Position numbers and translations under genes: made by a program. This document shows positions 17,867 to 26,353 of a DNA stretch of 64,000 nt, in pieces. Source of the stretch: VRUE01 sp040879985 (GTDB lineage: Bacteria > Actinomycetota > Thermoleophilia > Solirubrobacterales > 70-9); NCBI GenBank assembly GCA_040879985.1, contig JBBDJH010000016.1, positions 1 through 64,000 on the forward strand, in the 5' to 3' direction. A model generated the notes under the pieces. The model worked only from the letters and a program-made list of their open reading frames with translations, had not been told where the DNA came from and ran no database searches. Within the stretch, counting starts at the first letter, position 1. Each line of letters opens with the position of its first letter.

Positions 17867-18996
17867 AGATCGACTTCGAGGCAGAGGGGCTGCTCGACGG
17901 CACCGAGGGCGAGGCGCGCGCGGCGCGCCGCGACCTGCTCGAGCGGCTCGCCGGCGAAGGGGTGCCGCTGGAGGAGCTGCGCGACGCCGTCGAGGGTGGC
18001 CGCCTCACCCTGCTGCCGGTCGAGCGGGCGCTGGCCGGCGACGGCCCCCGCTACACGCCGCGCGAGATCGCCGAGCGGTCCGGCGTCGAGCTCGAGCAGC
18101 TGCAGCGGATCAGCGCCGCGCTCGGCGTTCCCTATCCGGACCCCGACGAGCGCTCGGTCAACGAGGCTGACCTCGAGGCGGCGCGGCGGGTGAAGGCGTT
18201 CTACGACGCCGGCCTGCCGGAGGACGGGATGCTGCAGGTTGCCCGCACGATCGGGATGGGGACGGCGCGGATCGCCGAGGCCAACCGCGAGCTGATCATC
18301 CGCACGCTGATGCAGCCAGGCGACACCGAGCGCGACCTGGCGCTGCGCTTCGCCGCCGCCGCCGAGCACATGCTGCCGGTCTTCGAGCCGACCCTGCTCT
18401 ACGCCCTGCGCGCCCACATGCTGGAGCAGATCCGCCGCGACGTGATCGGCACCGCCGAACTCGCCCGCGGCGAAGTCGCCACCTCGGAGGTCGCGGTCTG
18501 CTTCGCCGACCTGGTCGGCTTCACCAAGATCGGCGAGCAGGTCGAGACCGAGGAGCTGGGGCTGATCGCCGGCCGCCTCGACGAGCTGGCGACCGCGGTC
18601 GCAGAGCCCCCGGTACGGCTGGTGAAGCTGATCGGCGACGCGGCGATGCTGGTCTCCACCGACGCCGCGGCGATGCTCGAGGCGGCGCTGCGGATGGTCG
18701 AGGCGGCGGAGGCCGAAGGGGACGAGTTCCCCGGCCTGCGCGCCGGCATCGCCCACGGCTCGGTCCACATCCAAGGGGGCGACTACTACGGCCGCCCGGT
18801 CAACCTGGCGAGCCGCCTGACCGCGATCGCCAAGCCCGGCAGCGTGCTCGTCGACGCCGTCGCCAAGGAGGCCGCGGCCGACTCCTTCGCCTACTCCTTC
18901 GCGGGCGAGAAGCGCCTCAAGGGCTTCGACTCGAAGGCAAAGCTCTACCGAGCCCGCCGCCCCGCCGACACTGGCGAAACCCCCTCGCGCAAGTAG
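17863..18996 (+). CDS. Class III adenylate/guanylate cyclase with N-terminal regulatory domain
   Basis: 377 aa, ATGA overlap with ggt. Residues 1-190 form an all-helical regulatory part containing a MerR-like helix-turn-helix segment (YTPREIAERSGVELEQLQRI), like the autoinhibitory region of mycobacterial Rv1264. The catalytic domain begins near 205: 'VCFADLVGFTKIGEQ' (metal Asp), 'VKLIGDAAMLVS' (Lys and second metal Asp), 'GRPVNLASRLTAIA' (transition-state Asn/Arg). The pattern favours ATP, so cAMP is the likely product. It is soluble. CRP-like sites upstream of etfB and the atp operon are possible outlets. Confidence 0.9.
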   Translation: MKIDFEAEGLLDGTEGEARAARRDLLERLAGEGVPLEELRDAVEGGRLTLLPVERALAGDGPRYTPREIAERSGVELEQLQRISAALGVPYPDPDERSVNEADLEAARRVKAFYDAGLPEDGMLQVARTIGMGTARIAEANRELIIRTLMQPGDTERDLALRFAAAAEHMLPVFEPTLLYALRAHMLEQIRRDVIGTAELARGEVATSEVAVCFADLVGFTKIGEQVETEELGLIAGRLDELATAVAEPPVRLVKLIGDAAMLVSTDAAAMLEAALRMVEAAEAEGDEFPGLRAGIAHGSVHIQGGDYYGRPVNLASRLTAIAKPGSVLVDAVAKEAAADSFAYSFAGEKRLKGFDSKAKLYRARRPADTGETPSRK

Positions 18997-19062
18997 CCCC
19001 ACCCGCAAATAGCGCCAAACCAACCCCTCGTTGTTGCCCCAGGGGGGGCGAATTTCGGTCGA

Positions 19063-19102
19063 TCGCAGCTTTATGGGGTCTATGACCCGGAAAAAGCTGC
19101 GA
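19063..19102. repeat. GATCGCAG palindromic repeat, copy 2
   Basis: Arms TCGCAGCTTT (19063-19072) and AAAGCTGCGA (19093-19102), with an inner GGTC/GACC stem. The ATG at 19082 of the following broken gene lies inside this repeat. Confidence 0.8.
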
Positions 19103-19715
19103 CGAGGGAGTGCGGAAATCTGGAAGCTGGCAGGTGACCAGCACGGGGTTGTCGCCAGGCGGCAGCTGCTGGAACTTGGATTTGACTCCGAAGCGATCGA
19201 ACATCGGATAGCGAAGGGGCGGTTGCACCGTCTTTGGCGCGGCGTGTACGCGGTGGGACGACCTGAAGTTGGCGAGAAAGGGCGATGGATGGCCGCCGTG
19301 CTGTGCTGTGGCCCGGATGCATTGCTGAGTCACGGCAGCGCAGCCGTTCTCTGGGCTCGCTTGCTTGCGGCGTTTGCTCGGCGGGCGGCCGCTCACGGAG
19401 TCCGGCCTCGAGCGCCGGTTCCAGGCGATCGCACGGCACGCGGGTATTTCGATGCCAGAGTCCCAGGCGATGCTGAATGGCTACCGAGTCGATTTCTACT
19501 GGCCCGATCTCGGGCTGATCGTCGAGGTCGACAGCTGGCGGCATCACCGGACCTCGGGAGAGCAGGCAACCGATCACCGCCGCGACCAGGTGCATATGGC
19601 TGCCGGGCTGGCCACATTGCGCTTCGCCGAAGACCAGATCCGTTACGAACCGGATGTGGTGCGCCGAACCCTGGTAACCGTCGCGAAGCAGCTCAGCGAT
19701 GGCGTTCGCCTCTAA
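19082..19715 (+). pseudogene. Broken AbiEi-like/DUF559 protein gene
   Basis: The first ~100 codons encode an AbiEi-type antitoxin winged helix (AGDQHGVVARRQLLELG, GRLHRLWRGVYAVG, SHGSAAVLW). Around 19355-19390 the reading frame shifts, and the remainder (to 19715) encodes a DUF559 Vsr-like nuclease fold (LERRFQAIARHAG, YRVDFYWPDLGLIVEVDSW, DHRRDQVHMAAG, TLRFAEDQI). Intact actinobacterial relatives carry both domains in one chain of roughly 280-320 aa, so about 80-100 codons of the middle are missing along with the frame. The remnant is bracketed by two GATCGCAG repeats, and its first codons (MTRKKLR) come from repeat sequence. Deletion, not sequencing error alone, explains the missing middle. 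Confidence 0.75.
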
Positions 19716-19725
19716 GCCTCTCCTC

Positions 19726-19767
19726 ATCGCAGCTTTTTCAGGGCTATGACCCGGAAAAAGCTGCGAT
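19726..19767. repeat. GATCGCAG palindromic repeat, copy 3
   Basis: Perfect 13-bp arms ATCGCAGCTTTTT (19726-19738) and its complement (19755-19767). It shares CTATGACCCGGAAAAAGCTG with copy 2 across the loop and right arm, so the broken gene lies between two near-identical repeat units. Confidence 0.85.
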
Positions 19768-19796
19768 CGACGGGGCGGGCAGCAGTGGAGTGGGGC

Positions 19797-20714
19797 TCAG
19801 GTCGGCTTGCGGGCGGAGAGCAGGAGGTTGTAGAAGAGCTCGGCGGGGAGGCGGGGCTCGAGCAGGCGGGTGTCGACCTTCTGCAGGGTCATGTAGCTGT
19901 TGAAGGCGAAGCGGCGCCAGCCCCAGGGGACCGATTCCGGCTCGGCGCTGGCCTCGACCGTGCGCAGGCCCCAGCCCCAGGCGTTGGCGAGCAGCTCCTC
20001 GCCGCCGACCCGCTGGCGCTCGAAGCCGCTGTCGCGGAGCAGGCGGCGCAGGTCGGCGGGGGCGAAGGCGTGGACGTCGACCTCGCCCTCGAGCGCGTGG
20101 CCGTGCGACTGGTCGACCTCGGCGACGGCGCGGGGGCTGGCGCCGACGAGGCGCCGCCAGGCCGGCGCGGCGAGCAGCCCGGCGCGCTTCGGCGCCGCCG
20201 CCAGGCGGTCCCCGTAGCGGGAGGGCTCGCCGCAGAAGGCGATCGCGCCGCCGGGGCGGAGGACGCGGCGGAACTCGGCGAAGGCGCGCTCGAGGTCGGG
20301 GATGTGGTGCAGGACGGCGTGGCCGAAGACGAGGTCGAAGCTCGCGTCCTCGAAGGGCAGTTGCTCGGCCTCGGTCTCGACCGTCTCCGCCTCGAGGCCG
20401 AGGCCCTGCGCGGTCTCCGCCAGGCGGCTCAGCATGCCCGGCGAGATGTCGGTCGCGGTGAGCCGCCCGATCGTCCCCATCTGCAGCAGGTTGAGCGAGA
20501 AGTAGCCGGTGCCGGAGCCGATCTCGAGCCCGTCGCCGAAGCTGCGCCCGTCGAGGCCGTCGAGCGCCTTGGCCAGCTTCAGGCGCACCTGGCGCTGGCC
20601 GGTGGCGCCGAAGTCGATCCCCCACTTGGCGTCGTATTCGTGCGCCGCCGCGTCGTGGTAGCGGGTGTTGACGTCCTTGATGTGGTCGGGGGTGGCGGTC
20701 GGCGAGGCGGGCAT
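19797..20714 (-). CDS. Class I SAM-dependent methyltransferase
   Basis: About 305 aa from ATG 20714 (an earlier in-frame start at 20765 adds 17 aa). Motif I 'GLEIGSGTGYFSLNLLQ', 'TATDISPGMLSRLAE', 'LPFEDASFDLVFGHAVLHHIPD' and 'FRRVLRPGGAIAFCGEPS' define a Rossmann methyltransferase. The ~120-aa C-terminal part (FAPADLRRLLRDSGFE, GWRRFAFNSYMTLQKVD) is not diagnostic of substrate. It is divergent from the sugar-polymer genes at 20784-24205 and may methylate the same product. A TATTGT hexamer ends 10 nt before the ATG, so transcription may be leaderless. Confidence 0.85.
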   Translation of the reverse strand: MPASPTATPDHIKDVNTRYHDAAAHEYDAKWGIDFGATGQRQVRLKLAKALDGLDGRSFGDGLEIGSGTGYFSLNLLQMGTIGRLTATDISPGMLSRLAETAQGLGLEAETVETEAEQLPFEDASFDLVFGHAVLHHIPDLERAFAEFRRVLRPGGAIAFCGEPSRYGDRLAAAPKRAGLLAAPAWRRLVGASPRAVAEVDQSHGHALEGEVDVHAFAPADLRRLLRDSGFERQRVGGEELLANAWGWGLRTVEASAEPESVPWGWRRFAFNSYMTLQKVDTRLLEPRLPAELFYNLLLSARKPT

Positions 20715-20783
20715 CGGGGCGGGAACAATACGGTCCCGATGAGTGCGGAGCGAACAAGCATCCATATCTGATTCCTTTGCGCC

Positions 20784-21575
20784 GTGAGCGAAGCACGAAA
20801 TTTGCCATCAGTGACGCGCGAATACGTCCAGGAGAACCAGCCCGCGGGGGTGCCGCCGCTGCCGCTGACCGGCGAGCGCACGCTGCCCGACGTGCCCGAG
20901 GAGAACTACTGGTTCCGCCGCCACCTGGCGGTCTACGAGTGGATCGGGGCACGGGTCGCGGACACGCGGGTCGTCGACATGGCCTGCGGCGAGGGCTACG
21001 GCTCCGACGTGCTGGCGGACGCGGGGGCGGCGAGCGTGGTCGGCGTCGACGCCAATCCCGAGGCGCACGAGCACGCGCGGCTGCGCTACGTGCGCGCCAA
21101 CCTGCGCTACGAGCGCGACCTGGTCGAGAGCTTCGCCGAGCCCTGCGACGCGGTCGTCTTCCTGCAGACGATCGAGCACGTGCAGGACGCCGGCGCGATC
21201 CTCGAGCACTTCAAGTCGATGCTGGCGCCCGGCGGCGTCGCCTACGTCTCGACCCCGAACCTGCTGACCCTGGCGCCGCCCGGGGCGGAGAAGTCCGACA
21301 ACCCGTGGCACGTGCGCGAGTACCGCGCGGCGGAGTTCCGGGCCCTCTGCGAGGCGCACTTCGAGCGGGTCGAGCTGCTCGGCCTCTTCCACGCCCGCAA
21401 GCTGCGCGCCCACGAGCTCGCGATCGGGCTCGGCTGGGATCGCGTCCACAAGGCGCTGCGACTGACCAAGCCGTTCTACGACCGCTTCACGCCGGCGATC
21501 GCCGCATCGGACTTCGCCCTGCGCGAGAGCGAGCTCGACCGGGCGCTGGATTTCCTCGCCGTCTGTCATGTCTGA
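20784..21575 (+). CDS. SAM-dependent methyltransferase, Rv3030-like
   Basis: 263 aa, GTG start. Motif I 'VVDMACGEGYGSDVLADAG', then 'VVGVDANPEAHEHARLRY', 'VVFLQTIEHVQD', and 'LAPGGVAYVSTPNLLTLAP'. The N-terminal 'PLPLTGERTLPDVPEENYWFRRHLAVYEWI' and the order methyltransferase - GH57 - GT4 match mycobacterial Rv3030-Rv3031-Rv3032, needed for methylglucose lipopolysaccharide. A role in O-methylating glucose residues or the polymer end is inferred from that synteny. It overlaps the GH57 gene by 8 nt. Confidence 0.87.
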   Translation: MSEARNLPSVTREYVQENQPAGVPPLPLTGERTLPDVPEENYWFRRHLAVYEWIGARVADTRVVDMACGEGYGSDVLADAGAASVVGVDANPEAHEHARLRYVRANLRYERDLVESFAEPCDAVVFLQTIEHVQDAGAILEHFKSMLAPGGVAYVSTPNLLTLAPPGAEKSDNPWHVREYRAAEFRALCEAHFERVELLGLFHARKLRAHELAIGLGWDRVHKALRLTKPFYDRFTPAIAASDFALRESELDRALDFLAVCHV

Positions 21576-22980
21576 GCAGTCGGCCGGCGATCTGGCGATC
21601 GTTCTCCATTCGCATATGCCTTACGTCGAGGGCTTTGGCACCTATCCCTTCGGCGAGGAGTGGCTCTTCGACGCTGTTATTCGGTCGTATCTGCCTGTGC
21701 TGGAGGTTGCGGATCAGCTGACGATGACGGTGACGCCGGTGTTGGCAGATCAGTTGGAGGATCGGGGTGCGGCGCAGCGGCTGCGCCAGTTCCTGCTCGA
21801 GTGGCGGGTCGGGGCGGCGGAAGCCGACATGGAGCAGGTGCCCACCGAGTGCCGCCCCGCCTGCGAAGGCGAGCTGGCGCGCTACCGGCATGCGCTGGCG
21901 CTGCTCGACGCGGCCGGCGGCGACCCGCTGCGGCCGTTTCAGGACGCCGCCCGGGAGGGCCGCGTGGCGCTGGCGAGCTCGGCCGCGACGCACGCCGTGC
22001 TGCCGCTGCTGGCGACGCGGGCGGGGGTGCGGCTGCAGGTCGACGCCGGGGTGCGATCGCACCGGCGGCGCTTCGGCTGGGACGGCGGCTTCTGGCTGCC
22101 CGAGTGCGCCTACGCGCCGGGGCTGGAGGCGCGGCTGGCCGAGCGCGGCGTCGGCTGGTTCTGCGTCGACCAGAGCGCCCACGAGGCCGATCCGCTCGAC
22201 GCGCTCGCCCCGGTCGCCACGCCCGCCGGACCGGTCGCCCTGCCGATCGACTGGGGGGCGATCCAGTGGCTCTGGTCGCTGAACGGCTATCCCTCCGACC
22301 CGGCCCATGCCCAGTTCGCGGGAAAGTCGCTGCGTGGGGTGAGGCTCTGGAAGGTCGGCGGCGGGGCCTACGACCCGGCCGCCGCCGAGGCCGCGGCGCG
22401 GCGCCAGGCCGGCGAGTTCCTCGCCGCGGTCGCGGCGCGCCTGGGCGAGTTCTCCGCGAGCCGCGGGCGGCGCGGCCTGCTGGTCTTCGCGATCGACACC
22501 GAGCTGCTCGGCCACTGGTGGTCGGAGGGGGCGACTTGGCTGCGCGAGGTGCTGGCCGGCGCCGCCGCGGCCGGGGTGCGGCTGCTCACCGTGCCGCAGG
22601 CGCTGGACGAGCACGAGCCGGTCGAGCGGCCGCTGCTCGCCTCCAGCTGGGGCGAGGAGAAGGACCTGAGCACGTGGGACTCGCCCGCGGTCGCCGACCT
22701 CGCATGGGGGGCGCGGCGGCTGGAGCTGCGGCTGCTGCGGGCGCTGGCGCGGGGCCGTCGCGGCCCGGCCGCGCTGCGCGCCGCGCGCGAGCTGCTCGCC
22801 GTGCAGGCCAGTGACTGGGCCTTCCTCGACAAGCGCGGCCAGGCGGGCGACTACCCCTACCGCCGCGCCACCGATCACGCCGAGGCGATGCTCGAGGCCA
22901 TAGACTCCGGCGCCGGAGGTACCCCGAGCATGCGCGCACTAGCCCCGGATCTGAGCCTCGCACCCCTCCTGGAGCCCTGA
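21568..22980 (+). CDS. GH57 alpha-1,4-glucan branching enzyme, Rv3031-like
   Basis: 470 aa (typical GH57 branching enzymes are 500-550). N-terminal 'LAIVLHSHMPYVEGFGTYPFGEEWL' is the GH57 start motif. The predicted nucleophile is E179 in 'GFWLPECAYAPG' and the acid/base is D310 in 'FAIDTELLGHWW'. The C-terminal helical domain holds 'SSWGEEKDLSTWDSP' and 'QASDWAFL'. It probably makes alpha-1,6 branches in a cytoplasmic alpha-glucan or polymethylated glucan. It sits between its methyltransferase and glucosyltransferase partners. Confidence 0.9.
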   Translation: MSEQSAGDLAIVLHSHMPYVEGFGTYPFGEEWLFDAVIRSYLPVLEVADQLTMTVTPVLADQLEDRGAAQRLRQFLLEWRVGAAEADMEQVPTECRPACEGELARYRHALALLDAAGGDPLRPFQDAAREGRVALASSAATHAVLPLLATRAGVRLQVDAGVRSHRRRFGWDGGFWLPECAYAPGLEARLAERGVGWFCVDQSAHEADPLDALAPVATPAGPVALPIDWGAIQWLWSLNGYPSDPAHAQFAGKSLRGVRLWKVGGGAYDPAAAEAAARRQAGEFLAAVAARLGEFSASRGRRGLLVFAIDTELLGHWWSEGATWLREVLAGAAAAGVRLLTVPQALDEHEPVERPLLASSWGEEKDLSTWDSPAVADLAWGARRLELRLLRALARGRRGPAALRAARELLAVQASDWAFLDKRGQAGDYPYRRATDHAEAMLEAIDSGAGGTPSMRALAPDLSLAPLLEP

Positions 22981-23005
22981 CCTCCAGCCCCCCGGCCCGC
23001 GCCCG

Positions 23006-24205
23006 ATGACCCGCGTCCTGATCCTCTCCTGGGAGTACCCGCCGCTGATCGAGGGTGGCCTGGCACGGCACGTCCGCAAGCTCTCCGAGGCGCTGGTCGA
23101 GCACGACGTCGAGGTCCACGTGCTGACCCGCGGCGGCGAGGAGTCGCCCGCCGAGGAGCGCCGCGGCGGCGTCCACATCCACCGCATCCGCGAGCCGCGC
23201 CGACCGACGGAGCTGGGCGAGTTCGTCGCCTGGGTCGAGCGGATGAACTCCGACATGCTGGCCGCCGGGGTCGAGCTCGGCGACCGCCACAGCTTCGACC
23301 TCGTGCACGGCCACGACTGGCTCGTCGCCAACGCCTGCGACCACCTCGCCAAGCGCTTCGAGGCGCCGCTGGTGACGACGATCCACGCCACCGAGCACGG
23401 CCGCCACCAGGGCTGGGTCGACAAGCACCCGCAGACCTACATCCACGGGGTCGAGCGCTGGATCGCCAACCGCTCCGAGCGCACGATCGCCTGCTCCCAC
23501 TACATGCGCGAGCAGATCGTCGACATCTTCGCGGTCGAGGAGGAGCGGGTCAGCGTGATCCCGAACGGGATCGACCCCGGCGACCTGCAGGTCCAGGACC
23601 CGGCCGAGCTGGTGCGGCTGCGGGCGGAGTTCGCCGCGCCGGGGGAGAAGCTGGTCCTGCTGATCGGCCGGCTGGTCTACGAGAAGGGCTTCCAGCTCGC
23701 CCTGGAGGCGATGCCGCGGGTGATCGAGGAGGCGCCGGGGACGCGCTTCCTCGTCGCCGGCTCGGGCACGCACGAGGCGGAGCTGCACCGCCAGGCCGAG
23801 GAGCTGGGCCTGATGGAGCACGGCACATTCCTCGGCTGGATCGGCGACGACGTCCTGCACTCGCTCTACCGGATCGCCGACCTGACCGTGGTCCCCTCGA
23901 TTTACGAGCCCTTCGGCCTGGTCGCGCTCGAGGCGATGGCCTCCGAATGCCCCTGCATCGTCGCCGACACCGGCGGCCTGCGCGAGGTCGTCCCGCACGA
24001 GGACGTCGGGCTGCGCTTCCGCTCGCACGACCCGGAAGCGCTGGCCGAGGTCGCGATCCGCGTCCTGCGCGACGACGAGCTGGGCCGCAAGCTGGTCGCC
24101 GAAGCCTACGAGCACCTGCGCCGCTTCGACTGGGGCGACGTCGCCGAGCGCACGGCGGCGATCTATGCCGAGCTGGCGGGGGATCCCAGCCTGGGACGCA
24201 CGTGA
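23006..24205 (+). CDS. GT4 alpha-glucan glucosyltransferase, Rv3032-like
   Basis: 399 aa GT-B fold. 'LSWEYPPLIEGGLARHVRKLSEAL' is the glycogen-synthase-like N-terminal Gly loop. 'HGHDWLVANACDHLAKRF' and 'TIHATEHGRHQGW' are typical, and 'YEPFGLVALEAMASE' is the EX7E nucleotide-sugar motif. In mycobacteria the homologue elongates methylglucose lipopolysaccharide and intracellular glucan from ADP- or UDP-glucose. Gene order and families argue for the same pathway here. A palindromic 47-bp repeat begins 16 nt after the stop. Confidence 0.9.
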   Translation: MTRVLILSWEYPPLIEGGLARHVRKLSEALVEHDVEVHVLTRGGEESPAEERRGGVHIHRIREPRRPTELGEFVAWVERMNSDMLAAGVELGDRHSFDLVHGHDWLVANACDHLAKRFEAPLVTTIHATEHGRHQGWVDKHPQTYIHGVERWIANRSERTIACSHYMREQIVDIFAVEEERVSVIPNGIDPGDLQVQDPAELVRLRAEFAAPGEKLVLLIGRLVYEKGFQLALEAMPRVIEEAPGTRFLVAGSGTHEAELHRQAEELGLMEHGTFLGWIGDDVLHSLYRIADLTVVPSIYEPFGLVALEAMASECPCIVADTGGLREVVPHEDVGLRFRSHDPEALAEVAIRVLRDDELGRKLVAEAYEHLRRFDWGDVAERTAAIYAELAGDPSLGRT

Positions 24206-24221
24206 CGCGGCGCATCTCTGC

Positions 24222-24268
24222 GTCCTCGGTCGCTCGCGTGCAGAGCACGCCACGCTCCCTGCGTCCTT
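24222..24268. repeat. 47-bp dispersed repeat, copy a
   Basis: Identical over 47 nt to 42924-42970. It contains the hairpin GCGTGC-AGA-GCACGC (24236-24250). It lies just after the GT4 stop, as the other copies lie just after the ETF-QO stop. The rest of the gap to 24309 shows no clear signal. Confidence 0.85.
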
Positions 24269-24309
24269 GATCTGCTTGGTCACGCGCGCCCCAGGGGCTG
24301 CCAGTTTGT

Positions 24310-24603
24310 CTAATTGGATCTGGGGTCGCCCGCGGGGGCGAAGGCGAAACTGCCGTCGGTCGTGGTCGTCGAGCCCGGCGTCCAGTCGATCCCCGCGAGC
24401 AGGTCGCCGGGCGGGATCGCGAGGGCGGCGGCGACCTTGATCAGCGTGTCGATGCGCGGCACCCGGGCGCCGCGCTCGAGCAGGCCGATCTCGGTGCGGT
24501 GCAGGGAAGCGCGCGCGCCCAGTATTTCCTGGGAGATGCCGGCACGGCGGCGCTCTCGGCGCAGGTTCTCGCCGAAGTGGCGGCCGACATCCATCGGCCT
24601 CAT
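24310..24603 (-). CDS. Small XRE/Cro-C1 helix-turn-helix protein
   Basis: 97 aa. The HTH spans about residues 9-64: 'FGENLRRERRRAGISQEILGARASLHRTEIGLLERGARVPRIDTLIKVAAAL'-type spacing, a classical SinR/C1 fold. The C-terminus (SFAFAPAGDP) carries no second domain. It is a standalone regulator; no toxin partner is adjacent. A 7-bp inverted repeat in its upstream gap (TGTCTGT 24609-24615, ACAGACA 24690-24696) could be its operator. Confidence 0.8.
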   Translation of the reverse strand: MRPMDVGRHFGENLRRERRRAGISQEILGARASLHRTEIGLLERGARVPRIDTLIKVAAALAIPPGDLLAGIDWTPGSTTTTDGSFAFAPAGDPRSN

Positions 24604-24704
24604 TCTGCTGTCTGTCAGGTGGAGGATCTACAGATCTTTCGGTGGCGACTGTCCGGCTTCGCAACGACGGTCTGGAGATTCAGCGTCTCACAGACAATAC
24701 AATG

Positions 24705-25373
24705 TCATCCGGGCGACGGCAGGGTCGTGGCGGCGCCCGGGTCGGGCTCGACCGGCTGCGGCCAGCGCAGCCGCTCGGGGGCGTCGCGCATGCGCACGAT
24801 GCGGGCCGGGACGCCGGCGACGACGGCGTTGGCGGGGACGTCCTTGGTGACGACGCAGTTGGTGCCGACGATCGCGTTGTCGCCGACGCGGACGCCGCGC
24901 AGGATGCAGGCGCCGTAGCCGATCCAGACGTTGGAGCCGACCTCGACCTCGCGCGTGTAGATCCCCTGTTGGCGGATCGGCCGCTCGACTTCGACCACGC
25001 CGTGGTCGAAGTCGATGAACATCGCCCGGTCGGCGATCACGCACTGCTCGCCGATCCGCACCCGCTTGTAAGCGGAGATCGTGCACTCCTGGCCGAGCAC
25101 CGTCTTCGCGCCGATCTCGACGACGCCCTCGTGGCAGCGGATCTTGCTGCCGTGGCCGATCCAGACGAAGCGGCCGAACTCGATCCGGCCGCGGCGGGCG
25201 ATCTGCAGTTCGAGCCGGCTGCCGAGGAAGAGCGGGCCGTGGGTGCGCCAGCGCCGGCCGGCCGGGGTCAGCAGGCGCCGCCACAGGTAGCGCAGCGCCA
25301 GCAGCGCGTATTTCGGCGTCAGCATTCGGTGGCGGGCGCAGAAGCGGAGGAAGCGAATCACGGCGGGGCGCAC
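24705..25373 (-). CDS. Left-handed beta-helix acyltransferase (WbbJ/maltose acetyltransferase type)
   Basis: 222 aa, GTG start. Hexapeptide repeats run from about residue 75 to 195 (IEFGRFVWIGHGSKIRC, VEIGAKTVLGQECTIS, VRIGEQCVIADRAMF, VEVGSNVWIGYGACILRGVRVGDNAIVGTNCVV, ending VVAGVPARIV). The catalytic His is probably in the 'IDFDHGVVEVE' loop. Such enzymes O-acetylate or O-acylate sugars. Its place beside the Rv3030-3032-like genes parallels Rv3034c, a transferase of this fold in the mycobacterial cluster, so it may acylate the glucan. The start is only 17 bp from the divergent meaB start. Confidence 0.85.
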   Translation of the reverse strand: MRPAVIRFLRFCARHRMLTPKYALLALRYLWRRLLTPAGRRWRTHGPLFLGSRLELQIARRGRIEFGRFVWIGHGSKIRCHEGVVEIGAKTVLGQECTISAYKRVRIGEQCVIADRAMFIDFDHGVVEVERPIRQQGIYTREVEVGSNVWIGYGACILRGVRVGDNAIVGTNCVVTKDVPANAVVAGVPARIVRMRDAPERLRWPQPVEPDPGAATTLPSPG

Positions 25374-25375
25374 TT

Positions 25376-25381
25376 TAGACT
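25376..25381 (+). promoter_or_regulatory. TAGACT -10 box of meaB (leaderless)
   Basis: TAGACT ends 9 nt before the meaB ATG, which would put the transcription start at or beside the start codon. There is no Shine-Dalgarno sequence in between. The same hexamer precedes several other genes in the window. Confidence 0.5.
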
Positions 25382-25390
25382 GGCGCCCCC

Positions 25391-26353
25391 ATGCCCGACG
25401 CCGCCAGATCCGCGCCGCTCGCCGAGCGCCTCGTCGCCGGCGACAAGCGGGCGCTGGCGCGGGCGATCACGCTGATCGAGTCCGACGACCCGGCCGGCTG
25501 GGAGCTCGTCCGCGAGGTCTACCCGCGCACCGGCAGGGCGCGCATCGTCGGCTTCACCGGCCCCCCCGGGGTCGGCAAGAGCACCCTGATCGGCGCCCTC
25601 ACCGCCGAGCTGCGCAAGGCCGAGCGCGAGGTCGCGGTGCTCTCGATCGATCCCTCCAGCCCGTTCACCCACGGCGCCCTGCTCGGCGACCGCATCCGCC
25701 TCTCCGACCACTTCCTCGACCCCGGCGTCTTCATCCGCTCGATGGCCTCGCGCGGCGCCCTCGGCGGCCTCTCCGAGGCGGCGCTGCAGGTGGCGCTGGC
25801 GATGGACGCGGCGGGCAAGGACGACGTGCTGATCGAGACCGTCGGCGTCGGCCAGGCCGAGATCGACATCGTCGACCACGCCGACACGATCGTGCTGGCG
25901 CTGATGCCGGGCTCGGGCGACTCGATCCAGGCGCTGAAGGCGGGCGTGATGGAGATCCCCGACGTGATCGTCGTCAACAAGGCCGACCACCCGATGACCG
26001 ACACGATGGTGCGCGAGGTGCGCGGCGTGCTGGCGCTTTCCCACGAGCCGGGCCGCTGGCAGGTGCCGATCCTGCGCACCGAGGCGGCGCGCGGCGAGGG
26101 CGTCGCCGAGCTGGCCGAGAAGATCGACGAGCACCGCGCCCAGATCGAGGCCGAGGGCACGCTGGAGGAGCGGCGGGCGCGCAACCTGCGCAGTGAGGTG
26201 CTGGGCATCGCGGCCTCGCGGATGCGGCGGCGGCTGGAGGCGACCGCCGAGGCCGACCCCGAGACCGCGGCGCTGCTGGAGCGGGTCGTGCGCCGCGAGC
26301 TCGACCCCGCCAGCGCCGCGAGCGAGCTGCTGGAGCGGCAGAGCCGTGGCTGA
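25391..26353 (+). CDS. meaB: Methylmalonyl-CoA mutase chaperone GTPase MeaB
   Basis: 320 aa G3E-family GTPase that loads and protects the B12 cofactor of methylmalonyl-CoA mutase. Walker A 'GFTGPPGVGKSTLIGAL', Walker B/base loop 'VAVLSIDPSSPFTHGALLGDRIRL', 'VLIETVGVGQAEIDIVDHADT', and the guanine-binding 'VVNKADHP' are all present. The C-terminal dimerisation helices are complete. The likely client, a split mutase, is encoded 11 kb downstream (37073-39150), not in the same operon. It overlaps the next small gene by 8 nt. Confidence 0.95.
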   Translation: MPDAARSAPLAERLVAGDKRALARAITLIESDDPAGWELVREVYPRTGRARIVGFTGPPGVGKSTLIGALTAELRKAEREVAVLSIDPSSPFTHGALLGDRIRLSDHFLDPGVFIRSMASRGALGGLSEAALQVALAMDAAGKDDVLIETVGVGQAEIDIVDHADTIVLALMPGSGDSIQALKAGVMEIPDVIVVNKADHPMTDTMVREVRGVLALSHEPGRWQVPILRTEAARGEGVAELAEKIDEHRAQIEAEGTLEERRARNLRSEVLGIAASRMRRRLEATAEADPETAALLERVVRRELDPASAASELLERQSRG

